Source: Tethybacter castelli (GTDB lineage: Bacteria; Pseudomonadota; Gammaproteobacteria; Tethybacterales; Tethybacteraceae). Taken from it: a stretch of DNA of 64,000 nt. The stretch is from positions 4,680 through 68,679 of the forward strand of contig JAZHEJ010000042.1 of the NCBI GenBank assembly GCA_036679665.1, given 5' to 3'. Positions within the stretch are counted from its first letter, which is position 1; each line of letters opens with the position of its first letter. Position numbers and translations under genes: made by a program. Below the pieces are notes generated by a model that was given only the letters and a program-made list of their open reading frames with translations, did not search any database and was not told the DNA's origin. Below are positions 44,158 to 53,119 of the stretch, piece by piece.

Positions 44158-45624
44158 ATGCTGTCGTGGCTGATCTGGTTACCGGTGATATCCGGCTTGG
44201 TTTTGATGACCACAGGCCGGCTACGCTTGCCAGATCAGATTGTCAAATGTTTCGCGCTAGGCAGCGCCATAGTGGTGCTGGTGCTGAGTCTCATTTTGGC
44301 AATTAATTTTGACAATACCACCTCGGAACTTCAGCAGGTGATCGATGTGCCGTGGATCGAGGCGTATGGAATCAGCTACTTGCTTGGCGTCGACGGTATC
44401 TCTATGCCATTGATTGTGCTCAACGGCATAATAACGGTACTGACTGTTGCCGCCGGCTGGGTGGTAATCAAGGATCGTTGTGCTTTGTATATGGCGGCCT
44501 TTTTGCTGATGTGCGGTTTTGTCAACGGTGTTTTCGCCGCGGGCGACGCGATTTTGTTTTACGTGTTTTGGGAAGCGACGTTAATTCCGCTGTTTTTAGT
44601 AATCGGTATCTGGGGCGGAGACAGAAGGATATATGCGGCGGTAAAGTTTTTCTTGTACACTTTTTTCGGCTCGCTACTGATGTTGGTTGCCTTTTTGTAC
44701 CTGTATACCTTGGCGGACGATTTTGATATTCGCGCAATGCAGGAAGTGCCGGTTTCCATGACTGCCCAGACCTGGATATTTTTTGCGTTCTTGCTTGCGT
44801 TCGCGGTCAAGATCCCGATGATCCCGGTACATACTTGGTTGCCGGATGCGCACGTGGAAGCACCGACCGGCGGGTCGATAGTACTAGCGGCGATCATGCT
44901 TAAGTTAGGCGGCTACGGGTTTTTGCGATTTTCGTTGCCGATTGTGCCAGAAGCTAGCCAGGAATATGCTTGGGTTGTAGTCGCTTTGTCACTGATCGCA
45001 ATTGTGTATATCGGTCTTGTCGCTTTGGTACAGCAGGACATGAAAAAGTTGATTGCGTATTCGTCGATTGCGCATATGGGCTTTGTTACTTTGGGTATAT
45101 TTGTTTTCGACGAGCTAGGCATGGTTGGCGCGATGGTGCAGATGGTTTCGCACGGCTTTATTTCCGGAGCATTGTTCTTTTGTATCGGGATGATGTATGA
45201 CCGGCTACACACACGCATGATTGCGGACTACGGGGGAGTGGTGAACACCATGCCTAAGTTTGCGGCGATGCTGATGCTGTTTGCGATGGCCAATGCCGGC
45301 TTACCCGGGACTAGCGGATTTGTGGGTGAATTCATGGTTATTTTGTCTGCCCTTAAAGCCAATGTCTGGATCGGTATTTTGGCCGCCACAACTTTGATAA
45401 CCGGCGCGGCTTACACGCTGTGGATGTACAAGCGGGCGATTTTTGGCGCGGTGGCCAACGATGCGGTGGCTAATTTACATGATGCGACTCGCCGCGAGAC
45501 GATTATCCTGTGCGCGTTTGCCGGCTTAGTGTTGCTGTTTGGAATTTGGCCGTTTCCATTGACCGATTCGGTGCAGGTAACAGTGCAAGATCTAGTTGCC
45601 CATGTGGAACGAGGTAAGTTATGA
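44158..45624 (+). CDS. nuoM: NADH-quinone oxidoreductase subunit M
   Basis: 488 residues from ATG 44158, with AAAGG eight bases upstream. ND4-like antiporter subunit: FWEATLIPLFLVIG (key glutamate), KIPMIPVHTWLPDAHVEAP with the pumping lysine, KKLIAYSSIAHMGF, and GLPGTSGFVGEF. Its end overlaps the nuoN start as ATGA. Confidence 0.97.
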   Translation: MLSWLIWLPVISGLVLMTTGRLRLPDQIVKCFALGSAIVVLVLSLILAINFDNTTSELQQVIDVPWIEAYGISYLLGVDGISMPLIVLNGIITVLTVAAGWVVIKDRCALYMAAFLLMCGFVNGVFAAGDAILFYVFWEATLIPLFLVIGIWGGDRRIYAAVKFFLYTFFGSLLMLVAFLYLYTLADDFDIRAMQEVPVSMTAQTWIFFAFLLAFAVKIPMIPVHTWLPDAHVEAPTGGSIVLAAIMLKLGGYGFLRFSLPIVPEASQEYAWVVVALSLIAIVYIGLVALVQQDMKKLIAYSSIAHMGFVTLGIFVFDELGMVGAMVQMVSHGFISGALFFCIGMMYDRLHTRMIADYGGVVNTMPKFAAMLMLFAMANAGLPGTSGFVGEFMVILSALKANVWIGILAATTLITGAAYTLWMYKRAIFGAVANDAVANLHDATRRETIILCAFAGLVLLFGIWPFPLTDSVQVTVQDLVAHVERGKL

Positions 45625-47057
45625 GCGCACTCGAGTGGGTAGCGGTATTTCCTGAATTGGTATTGCTGACGGGAGCTTTTGCGTTGTTGTTAAGTGCAAG
45701 AGTTCAACTTGGATCTTTTTGGCAAGTCGTTGCCGGAATTTTCCCGTTCGTTTTGGCGCTGATAATCGCATGGCTGACTTGGCCGGAAGAAACGACCGTG
45801 CTGTATGAGAAATTGTTGGTATTTAGTCCATTCGGATCGTTGCTAAAAGTAAGCATTTTGCTGGTGTGTTCCACGGCGCTCGCGTATTCGTTTGAATATC
45901 TTGCCGCACGTAAACTATTGACGGCAGAGTTTTTTGCGTTGGCTATTTTCGCCACCTGCGGAATGCTGCAGCTGGTATCGGCCAATCATTTTTTAACGGT
46001 TTATCTCGGTTTGGAATTGATGTCTTTATCGATGTATGCGATGATAGCGTTGCAACGCGACAATTCGTCTGCGGTTGAAGCGGCGATGAAATATTTTGTG
46101 TTAGGCGCGCTTGCTTCCGGCTTGTTGCTATTTGGCATTTCGCTGATTTATGCAGCGACCGGCACCTTGGTGATACCTGAAGTTGCTGCTGCGATGGGTG
46201 GCGGCGTAGAAGAAACGCGCAACCTGCTGGCGTTCGGGTTGGTTTTTCTGGTCGCCGGGGTCGCGTTCAAAATCGGTGCGGCACCGTTTCATATGTGGTT
46301 GCCGGATGTATACACCGGCGCACCGACCGCGATTACATTGTTTATAAGCACAGCACCGAAAATCGCGGCATTCGCCATGGCAATTCGGGTGATTATAGAA
46401 GCTAACGCTCCGTTGGATGGTGATTGGAGCGGCATGTTGGCGATACTGGCGGTCGCATCTATGGCGATCGGCAACATAACCGCGATAGCTCAGCAGAATC
46501 TAAAGCGCATGCTGGCCTATTCGGCTATCGCGCACACCGGGTTCATGTTGCTTGGCCTGTTGGCGGCAACGCCGGATGGTTATGCGGCGGCGCTTTTTTA
46601 CATTCTTACCTATGCGCTTATGACGCTGGGGGGATTTGGAATGCTGGTACTGTTGTCACGCAACAAAGTTGAAGTGGAAAACCTCACTGATATGAAAGGT
46701 ATGGCAAGGCGCAACGGTCTGATTGCGGTGATGATGCTGATTTTGATGTTGTCAATGGCCGGGATACCGCCACTGGTGGGTTTTTACGCCAAACTGGCAG
46801 TCTGGTCTGCGGCAGTTGAGGCCGGCTGGACCTGGTTGGCGGTTACCGCGGCATTGTTGTCGGTAGTTGGGGCGTTTTATTACCTGCGCGTAGTCAAGCT
46901 GATGTATTTTGATGAACCGGAGGCTGATGCCAAGCCAGTCAACATAGACCGACCCCAACTGGCGCTTATTGGTACAAATTGCCTGCTGGTGGTGGTACTG
47001 GGTATATTGCCCGGTAATTTACTCCTTGCCTGCCTGTTGGTGTTCGAGGCGCTTTGA
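45621..47057 (+). CDS. nuoN: NADH-quinone oxidoreductase subunit N
   Basis: 478 residues, ND2-like antiporter subunit. Visible: LGLELMSLSMYAMIAL, KYFVLGALASGLLLFG, KIGAAPFHMWLPDVYTGAPT, LKRMLAYSAIAHTGF and the C-terminal FYYLRVVKLMYF. Completes the membrane arm set J-K-L-M-N. The next gene is a nudix hydrolase 26 bases on. Confidence 0.97.
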   Translation: MSALEWVAVFPELVLLTGAFALLLSARVQLGSFWQVVAGIFPFVLALIIAWLTWPEETTVLYEKLLVFSPFGSLLKVSILLVCSTALAYSFEYLAARKLLTAEFFALAIFATCGMLQLVSANHFLTVYLGLELMSLSMYAMIALQRDNSSAVEAAMKYFVLGALASGLLLFGISLIYAATGTLVIPEVAAAMGGGVEETRNLLAFGLVFLVAGVAFKIGAAPFHMWLPDVYTGAPTAITLFISTAPKIAAFAMAIRVIIEANAPLDGDWSGMLAILAVASMAIGNITAIAQQNLKRMLAYSAIAHTGFMLLGLLAATPDGYAAALFYILTYALMTLGGFGMLVLLSRNKVEVENLTDMKGMARRNGLIAVMMLILMLSMAGIPPLVGFYAKLAVWSAAVEAGWTWLAVTAALLSVVGAFYYLRVVKLMYFDEPEADAKPVNIDRPQLALIGTNCLLVVVLGILPGNLLLACLLVFEAL

Positions 47058-47083
47058 TCCGGCAGCTTAAAGTCTAAGTTGGA

Positions 47084-47662
47084 GTGGTAAAACAAAGCGG
47101 GCTATGCCTGCCGGATTTCACCGAAAACCGCATAAGTGGAGAATTGATCCACGACGGCGGATTTATACGCTTGGAAAAAGATCTGGTGAGAATGCCAAGC
47201 GGTACGATCTCGTCCCGTTATGTTGTTCGTCATTGTGGCGCGGTGGCGATTATTCCGATATTTACCAATGGAGATATCCTGCTGGTACATCAGTATCGTT
47301 ATTCATTGGGCAAGCACATTCTAGAAATACCTGCCGGTAAACTTGAAAAAGACGAAGAGCCTCTTACTTGCGCGATACGGGAATTACGCGAAGAGACCGG
47401 CTATATCGCCAAGCGTTGGGAAGCATTGATCGATACTCATTCTAGCGTCGGCTTTACCGATGAAAAACTCACCATTTTTTTAGCCGATGAAATAAGCTTT
47501 GCTAGTCAGCCAGATACCGACGAAGATGAGAATGTCCAAGTGGTGCGACTGTCGCTAGAAGATGCTATAAAAAAGCTTGCGCAGGGGCAAATTACCGAAA
47601 ATCGTACCCAACTTGCGCTGTTGTGGTTACGACTGCGTCAAGCGGATATTCGGCTTGGCTAA
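47084..47662 (+). CDS. Nudix hydrolase, ADP-ribose pyrophosphatase type
   Basis: 192 residues from GTG 47084. Complete Nudix box at residues 85-107 (GKLEKDEEPL then REETGY, with the REL.EE core), preceded by LEIPAG as in ADP-ribose or nucleoside-diphosphate-sugar pyrophosphatases. HQYRYSLGKHILEIPAG is typical of the NudF/YffH-like group. It would hydrolyse ADP-ribose or related sugar nucleotides to monophosphates. Placement next to complex I may only be positional. Converges with proC. Confidence 0.88.
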   Translation: MVKQSGLCLPDFTENRISGELIHDGGFIRLEKDLVRMPSGTISSRYVVRHCGAVAIIPIFTNGDILLVHQYRYSLGKHILEIPAGKLEKDEEPLTCAIRELREETGYIAKRWEALIDTHSSVGFTDEKLTIFLADEISFASQPDTDEDENVQVVRLSLEDAIKKLAQGQITENRTQLALLWLRLRQADIRLG

Positions 47663-47671
47663 CCGATGCGG

Positions 47672-48478
47672 CTATTTTTGGGCGAGTTCTTCTGCGCGCT
47701 GGTGCGCCGCACGGATGGCATCGGCAAAAATTTCGGCGAATTTGTGATCGGCCAAAGTGTTCAGAGCCGCTGCTGTGGTGCCTCCTTTGGAAGTTACCTG
47801 CTCGCGTAGCGCGGCGGGGTGCTTGTCGGCGCTCATGACCATCTTGCTTGCACCATGCAACGTCTGAGCCGTAGCGGCAAGGGCGATGTCTGCCGGTAGG
47901 CCAAGTTGCTCAGCGGTTGATGACATAATTTCCATAACCAAATATGCGTAGGCCGGGCCGGATCCGGAAAGTGCGGTGGCGACATCTATCAGGTTTTCTT
48001 CGGTTACCCAGAACAAGCTGCCGCAAGCACTCATTAATCGCGTGGTTAACTTTGCTGCCGGACCCGCGGTATCTTGCGCCGCATACGCAAACGAACAACC
48101 TTCGCCGATAACCGCCGGCGTATTGGGCATAACGCGCACAATGTCCAGCGCGCTAAGCCAGTCGCGTAACGACTCGGTAGTAACCCCGGCAGCGATGCTG
48201 ATTACAGGTTGCGAATTTAAATACCCGGATGTACAAAGTTCAGCGCAAGCTTGTTGCAGATCTTGCGGTTTGACACACAACAAATAAGCTTGTGCCGCGG
48301 GTAATGCCGTACAACTAGCGTAGGTTTGACATCCTTTGCCTGCTAATTTTGCGCGTGCTTCATCATTCGGCTCTGCGACCGCGATATCTTCCGGTCTCCA
48401 AATACCGCTTGTCAAAGCTGCGGTAATTAGCGCGGTTGCCATGGTGCCGCCGCCGACAATCGCCACTTGGGTGCTCAT
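47672..48478 (-). CDS. proC: Pyrroline-5-carboxylate reductase
   Basis: Last step of proline synthesis, NAD(P)H-dependent. 268 residues. Rossmann loop GGGTMATAL (9-17), CVKPQ, SIAAGVT, VRVMPNTPAVIGEGC and the C-terminal SGSGPAY with TSKGGTT are all present. ATGA overlap with the upstream yggS gene; yggS-proC next to pilT is a common gammaproteobacterial arrangement. Confidence 0.96.
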   Translation of the reverse strand: MSTQVAIVGGGTMATALITAALTSGIWRPEDIAVAEPNDEARAKLAGKGCQTYASCTALPAAQAYLLCVKPQDLQQACAELCTSGYLNSQPVISIAAGVTTESLRDWLSALDIVRVMPNTPAVIGEGCSFAYAAQDTAGPAAKLTTRLMSACGSLFWVTEENLIDVATALSGSGPAYAYLVMEIMSSTAEQLGLPADIALAATAQTLHGASKMVMSADKHPAALREQVTSKGGTTAAALNTLADHKFAEIFADAIRAAHQRAEELAQK

Positions 48479-49185
48479 AGGCGCTCTCCGAAGATTAAGG
48501 TGCCAATGCGAATAATCGTCGCCCCGTTGCTGATCGCTTGCGAAAAGTCGTCAGACATCCCCATTGATAGTGTATCAAGTTGATGATCAATGCTTGCGGC
48601 GTGCTGTAAAGCGGCCAGCTCCGCAAATCGCTTGCTATTATCTTTTGCAGCAAGTGATGGCTCGGGTATGCACATCAGTCCGCGCAGACGCACGCCGTCT
48701 ATCGCACTTACTTGGTCGAGAAAATCAGGTACCGCTTTAGGCATGATGCCGTGCTTGCTTTGCTCTTCACCCAGATTTACCTGCACGGTAACGTTGATTG
48801 GTTCTTTTCCGGCGGCAAGCCGAGCCGCACCTAATCGGTTAGCGATCTTGATCCGGTCGAGGGCGTGAAACCAGTCAAATAACAATGCCGCCTCGCGAGT
48901 TTTGTTAGCCTGCAAAGGTCCGATCAAGTGCCAAATGCCTTTGAATTCGTCTCCTAGCTCGTGAATTTTAGCGGCAGTTTCTTGAACATAGTTTTCGCCA
49001 AAATCCATTTGTCCAAGCCGATAAGCTTCAGCAATCAGGGTGCTCGGCTGGCGCTTGCTGACCGCCAGCAAGGTGATTTCAGCCGGGTCGCGTTGTGGTT
49101 GGCAGTTGGCGCAACTACGCTCAATCTGCTGACGTATAGAATGAATGTTAAAATTGATACTTGATGGACCGATAATTTTCGCCAT
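48475..49185 (-). CDS. yggS: YggS/PROSC family PLP homeostasis protein
   Basis: 236 residues. Non-catalytic PLP-binding TIM-barrel protein that buffers pyridoxal phosphate. PLP lysine in AVSKRQP (K44), DFGENYVQE, WHLIGPLQANK, VNLGEEQSKHG, LRGLMCIPEP, and the phosphate-binding SMGMSDD with RIGTLIFGER. Divergent from pilT over 60 bases and coupled to proC. Confidence 0.96.
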   Translation of the reverse strand: MAKIIGPSSINFNIHSIRQQIERSCANCQPQRDPAEITLLAVSKRQPSTLIAEAYRLGQMDFGENYVQETAAKIHELGDEFKGIWHLIGPLQANKTREAALLFDWFHALDRIKIANRLGAARLAAGKEPINVTVQVNLGEEQSKHGIMPKAVPDFLDQVSAIDGVRLRGLMCIPEPSLAAKDNSKRFAELAALQHAASIDHQLDTLSMGMSDDFSQAISNGATIIRIGTLIFGERL

Positions 49186-49245
49186 CTTGTCAATTTACCA
49201 TTTTAATCAGATATCTGAGTCTCTTTTGAAATAAGGAAAAATAGC

Positions 49246-50358
49246 ATGGAAGGAAAAGAATTACTGGATACCCTTTTAAGGTTTATCGTCGACAATGACG
49301 CGTCAGATTTGCATATCTCCTGCGGGCTTAAACCTCGGGTGCGCATCCATGGCGAGATAATCACTATCGAATCCGATGAGATCGGAGTGATTACCAAAGA
49401 GCATGCTGAAGGAATCGGGCGAGCGTTGCTTCCTGCGGAGAATGATTGGCAACACTATATTGAACACTTCGAAGAAGATTTTTCGTACGAGATTCCTGAT
49501 GTGGCACGTTTTCGAGTTAACATGTTCATGCATAATCGGGGCCCTGGTATGGTATTTAGGGTAATCCCGGCCACTGTGCTCACACTTGAACAATTAGGTG
49601 CGCCGGAAGTGTTCGGTAAGATTTCTCACTCCATTAAATCAGGAGTGGTGCTAGTGACCGGGCCGACCGGATCAGGCAAGTCCACAACCCTGGCAGCGAT
49701 GATTAATGAGATCAATGAAAATGCCAAAGAGCATATTTTGACCATTGAAGATCCGATTGAGTTTGTGCATCAGCCCAAGCAGTCGCTGATCAATCAACGC
49801 GAGGTGGGTGCTCATACGCACAGCTTTGCTAACGCGCTCAAGGCAGCGTTGCGTGAAGACCCGGATGTGATTTTGGTCGGGGAGATGCGAGATTTGGAAA
49901 CGATACGTCTTGCGCTGACCGCTGCTGAAACAGGACACCTTGTATTTGGCACTTTACACACCTCATCGGCAGCTAAGACTATGGATCGGGTGATTGATGT
50001 TTTTCCCTCCGCTGAGAAGGATATGGTGCGTTCAATGCTTTCTGAAAGCCTCCGTTGTGTAATTTCCCAGCAACTGATGCGCCGCGTTGACGGTGGTCGC
50101 GTCGCTTGTCATGAAATTTTGATGTCAACTCCGGCAATTCGCAACCTGATTCGCGAAAACAAAGTCGCGCAAATTTATTCTGCGCTGCAAACCGGTAAAA
50201 AAGACGGCATGCAAACCATGGACGACGCCATGGAACAACTGCTTGAGCAGAAGGTTATCGTACCCGAAGACGCATACGCTCGCGCGGTAAACAAAAAGAA
50301 ATTCGCAGTTTACGCCAATATCAGTCCGATACAGGCAGCCGCTGATCAAGAAGCCTAA
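49246..50358 (+). CDS. pilT: Type IV pilus retraction ATPase PilT
   Basis: 370 residues with AAGGAA before the ATG. Hexameric ATPase that powers pilus retraction, giving twitching motility and aiding DNA uptake. Walker A GPTGSGKST (139-147), Asp box EDPIEF, Walker B DPDVILVGEMRD, His box GHLVFGTLHT, and the PilT-specific AIRNLIRENK near the C-terminus. pilU, which often follows, is absent; a convergent beta-lactamase-fold gene comes next. Confidence 0.96.
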   Translation: MEGKELLDTLLRFIVDNDASDLHISCGLKPRVRIHGEIITIESDEIGVITKEHAEGIGRALLPAENDWQHYIEHFEEDFSYEIPDVARFRVNMFMHNRGPGMVFRVIPATVLTLEQLGAPEVFGKISHSIKSGVVLVTGPTGSGKSTTLAAMINEINENAKEHILTIEDPIEFVHQPKQSLINQREVGAHTHSFANALKAALREDPDVILVGEMRDLETIRLALTAAETGHLVFGTLHTSSAAKTMDRVIDVFPSAEKDMVRSMLSESLRCVISQQLMRRVDGGRVACHEILMSTPAIRNLIRENKVAQIYSALQTGKKDGMQTMDDAMEQLLEQKVIVPEDAYARAVNKKKFAVYANISPIQAAADQEA

Positions 50359-50390
50359 GCACTCCTGAGATTTTTGTTACTTAGCTTCGG

Positions 50391-51161
50391 CTAGGCAACT
50401 TCAAACCACGAGGTTGTGGTGTCCTGTTGCGCGATGTTCAGAGCGGGACTGTACCCGGAATTACGCAACTTAGCCAGCAGGCAATTGCGTACCTTGGCGG
50501 GAGTATTGTTGTTGTCGCTAAGATGCGCTGCAACCACATGGCGCAGATGATCATGGCAGATGTTATGAAGTAAGGAGGCGGCTTGTTCGTTGGACAAATG
50601 TCCTTTGCCGCCGCGAATGCGTTGTTTGAGCCATGGCGGATATTTGTTGTTGCCATCGAGCATCTCATCGTCATAATTGCATTCAAGCACCAGGGCGTTG
50701 CAGTTGGCAAGCATCAAACACAGATATGAGTTCGGCTTGCCAATATCAGTTGCGAATGCTAATTTAGTGCTGTCAGCTTGAAAACAAAATTGTACCGCTT
50801 CGCGTGCGTCATGCGGTATGGTGTAAGGTGTGAGCATGGTATTACCGGCTAGCAAAATGCTTTGATCAGGTTTGATTGGGACAAAATCAGCTTCCCGCAA
50901 CCCAAGTTCCTGCGCTGTACCACGGGTCATATGTGGTCGAATATCGGTAAGACTTACTATTTTGTCCAAGTAACAAATATGGTCGCTGTGATCATGGGTA
51001 ACGATTATTGCGGTAAGCTCAGAGTAGCTGGTACCCAGCTCGTTCATGCGCGCCTTCAACTTGACACCTGAAATGCCGCAATCGAGCAAAATCAGGTCTT
51101 CTTTGCTTTCAATCAGCGCGGCGTTACCCTTCGAGCCGCTAGCTAAGATCGCAAATCGCAA
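50391..51161 (-). CDS. Metallo-beta-lactamase fold hydrolase (YycJ/VicX-like)
   Basis: 256 residues. Starts FAILASGSKGNAALIES, typical of the YycJ-like group, with THDHSDH (55-61), the later metal ligand HDAREAVQF, ATDIG and LECNYDDEML, and a final histidine in VAAHLSDNNN. Two metal ions are likely. Some relatives act as DNA or RNA 5'-exonucleases, others are uncharacterised; no specific substrate can be named. Follows bamC by 28 bases on the same strand. Confidence 0.85.
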   Translation of the reverse strand: MRFAILASGSKGNAALIESKEDLILLDCGISGVKLKARMNELGTSYSELTAIIVTHDHSDHICYLDKIVSLTDIRPHMTRGTAQELGLREADFVPIKPDQSILLAGNTMLTPYTIPHDAREAVQFCFQADSTKLAFATDIGKPNSYLCLMLANCNALVLECNYDDEMLDGNNKYPPWLKQRIRGGKGHLSNEQAASLLHNICHDHLRHVVAAHLSDNNNTPAKVRNCLLAKLRNSGYSPALNIAQQDTTTSWFEVA

Positions 51162-51189
51162 GAAATGTACCTGTTGGAATAGCCGCGAC

Positions 51190-52218
51190 TTAGAGAAAGT
51201 TGGCGATGCGGTCGATTATAAATGTGCCTTCGGCACCTTCAGGAGCGATGATACGGGTAGAGTCAGGATTGCTAGACTGAACTTGCAGGACCACCTCATA
51301 TGGAGGTTTGTTGACGTCATCTGAGCCGAAAAAGCGATCAAACAGACCAACATTATCAGGGTCCTTATTTGGCTCTGCCAGAAGTAACACAATCCTACCT
51401 TCGTCCAAGTCACTTTGCACAACGGTGAAACCACCGCGGTCCAAGGCCAGTTGCAAGCGGCGCCAAGCCTGCTCGCGGTCGCGCAATATTACTAAAATGT
51501 GGGCATTTGTTTCATATAAGTTGTTAACGGTGACCTGCTGTTCGAATTCTTCCAAAGTGGCGACGCTCTCTTCAGCCAACCTGAAGGATAAAAGCAAGCG
51601 GCGCAACATTTCAGCTTCGCGAGTTCGATCAACTTCCAGCGGGACGAATTCGCCGTTCTGTTCTTGTTTAATGCCACGAAAAGCGATGTAAATATTGGTG
51701 GAATTGGCATCCGCACCAGGTTCAATCAACGTCCGATAGCGGTGACGAATACCGGTGTCGTTGATGCGTTCAAAAGCGATATCAAGATAGCGGCTCAAAC
51801 CGGTCCCCAGCACCAAAGCACGGTCTTGTTGCCAATCCGTTTCTATAATACCCGCTTCAGGCAGTTCGATCTCCAGCGCAAAGCCTTGATCCAACCAAAA
51901 TTCACGCACGGCAACCCAAACGTCTATCGGTGGCAAATCGATTTCTAGCCAGCGAAGGGTTTCTTCACGTTTGATACGCGCCTGAGTAATTTCCGGCAAC
52001 AGCCGCGTGACGCCGCCTTGTTCGGTTTGCAACAGAACCTGTTCGATGTCTGACAGCACATTGGGTGGTCGCACCAGACGGTTTTCTTCGTATAGTGAGG
52101 AAGCTTTATAGTCGGCGTTTTCGGCCGTAAGCGGAGTGGTTGTTCCGCCGCAATTAGCAAGCAACAAAGCGCTAACCAAACACAAGGCTAGGCAATACAG
52201 TTTCGTAGATGATTTCAA
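51190..52218 (-). CDS. bamC: Outer membrane assembly lipoprotein BamC
   Basis: 342 residues from TTG 52218, which overlaps the dapA stop as TTGA. Lipoprotein signal: KLYCLALCLVSALLLANC with the lipidated cysteine at C23 (the -1 residue is Asn, slightly unusual). The mature N-terminus has the NENY-type NADYKASSLYEENRLVRPP, which in E. coli BamC binds BamD, then two helix-grip domains (about 115-230 and 245-340). dapA-bamC order is standard. Non-essential BAM accessory subunit. Confidence 0.92.
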   Translation of the reverse strand: MKSSTKLYCLALCLVSALLLANCGGTTTPLTAENADYKASSLYEENRLVRPPNVLSDIEQVLLQTEQGGVTRLLPEITQARIKREETLRWLEIDLPPIDVWVAVREFWLDQGFALEIELPEAGIIETDWQQDRALVLGTGLSRYLDIAFERINDTGIRHRYRTLIEPGADANSTNIYIAFRGIKQEQNGEFVPLEVDRTREAEMLRRLLLSFRLAEESVATLEEFEQQVTVNNLYETNAHILVILRDREQAWRRLQLALDRGGFTVVQSDLDEGRIVLLLAEPNKDPDNVGLFDRFFGSDDVNKPPYEVVLQVQSSNPDSTRIIAPEGAEGTFIIDRIANFL

Positions 52219-53096
52219 TGCAAATGCTCCACAGCGGTACGAGCTTGCTCGTGGTAAGAAAAAGATAGAGATAGTAGCGGCAAGCGAATGCCGTGCTGGA
52301 TCCGCGACATGTCGGCTAACACCCATTTGACCGGAATCGGGTTGGCCTCTATGCCCTGTACGCGATTGAACGCGGCTAATTGTTGATCTAGTTCGATAGA
52401 GGTAGGTGAGCTGGCGTTCTCGGCAGTGGCTTCAATCATGTTATGCATCATACGCGGCGCGATGTTGGCGGTTACCGAAATAACTCCGTGTCCACCGGCC
52501 GCGACATATTCTCGCGCGGTGGTGTCGTCGCCGGATAGCCAGGTAAATTCTTTATCGATACGTTCCATCATATAGTGTAGGCGGCCAATATCGCCGGTAG
52601 CATCTTTGATACCGCCAATTAACGGATGTTCCGCAAGTTTTATCACGGTGTCGTCGGTAAGGTCGGTGATAGTCCTGGCTGGTACGTTATAAAGAATAAG
52701 CGGTTTAGTTGCGACATCCGCGATCATGCTGAAGTGTCTTATCAGCCCTTGCTGAGTGGGTTTGTTGTAATAAGGCACAACGGACAGGCAGGCGTCGGCG
52801 CCGTCAGTACAAGCTTGAGCCGTAAGTTTCATTGCTTCAGCGGTGCTGTTTGATCCGGTACCGGCAATGACCGGTATGCGTCCGTCGACATGTTCAATTA
52901 TTTTGGCTATTACTTTTTGATGTTCTGTCATTGACAAAGTGGGAGATTCGCCGGTAGTTCCAACCGCAACAATGCCGTCGGTGCCAGAGCTCAGATGCCA
53001 ATCAAGCAAACTGACAAGGGCTTGCCAGTCGATTGCACCGTCAGCGTGCATGGGCGTTACCAGTGCCACAATGCTTCCTTTAAGTTGCTTTGCCAT
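52215..53096 (-). CDS. dapA: 4-hydroxy-tetrahydrodipicolinate synthase
   Basis: First committed lysine/diaminopimelate step: condenses pyruvate with aspartate semialdehyde. 293 residues. Schiff-base lysine in GGIKDATGD (K164), proton-relay tyrosine in LYNVPART (Y136), GTTGE (46-50) and the substrate arginine in PART (R141). It supplies meso-DAP for peptidoglycan. Overlaps bamC and follows murJ's reading direction downstream at 23 bases. Confidence 0.97.
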   Translation of the reverse strand: MAKQLKGSIVALVTPMHADGAIDWQALVSLLDWHLSSGTDGIVAVGTTGESPTLSMTEHQKVIAKIIEHVDGRIPVIAGTGSNSTAEAMKLTAQACTDGADACLSVVPYYNKPTQQGLIRHFSMIADVATKPLILYNVPARTITDLTDDTVIKLAEHPLIGGIKDATGDIGRLHYMMERIDKEFTWLSGDDTTAREYVAAGGHGVISVTANIAPRMMHNMIEATAENASSPTSIELDQQLAAFNRVQGIEANPIPVKWVLADMSRIQHGIRLPLLSLSFSYHEQARTAVEHLH

Positions 53097-53119
53097 AAGT
53101 GTAGCAGAGATTTTAATGC

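Noticed and set aside
50376..50399. Hairpin GTTACTTAGC-TTCG-GCTAGGCAAC between pilT and the convergent MBL gene, considered as a bidirectional terminator.
   Set aside because: It has a stable-looking tetraloop, but no T-run follows on either strand and it overlaps the MBL stop codon; one mismatch and one G-T pair weaken it.
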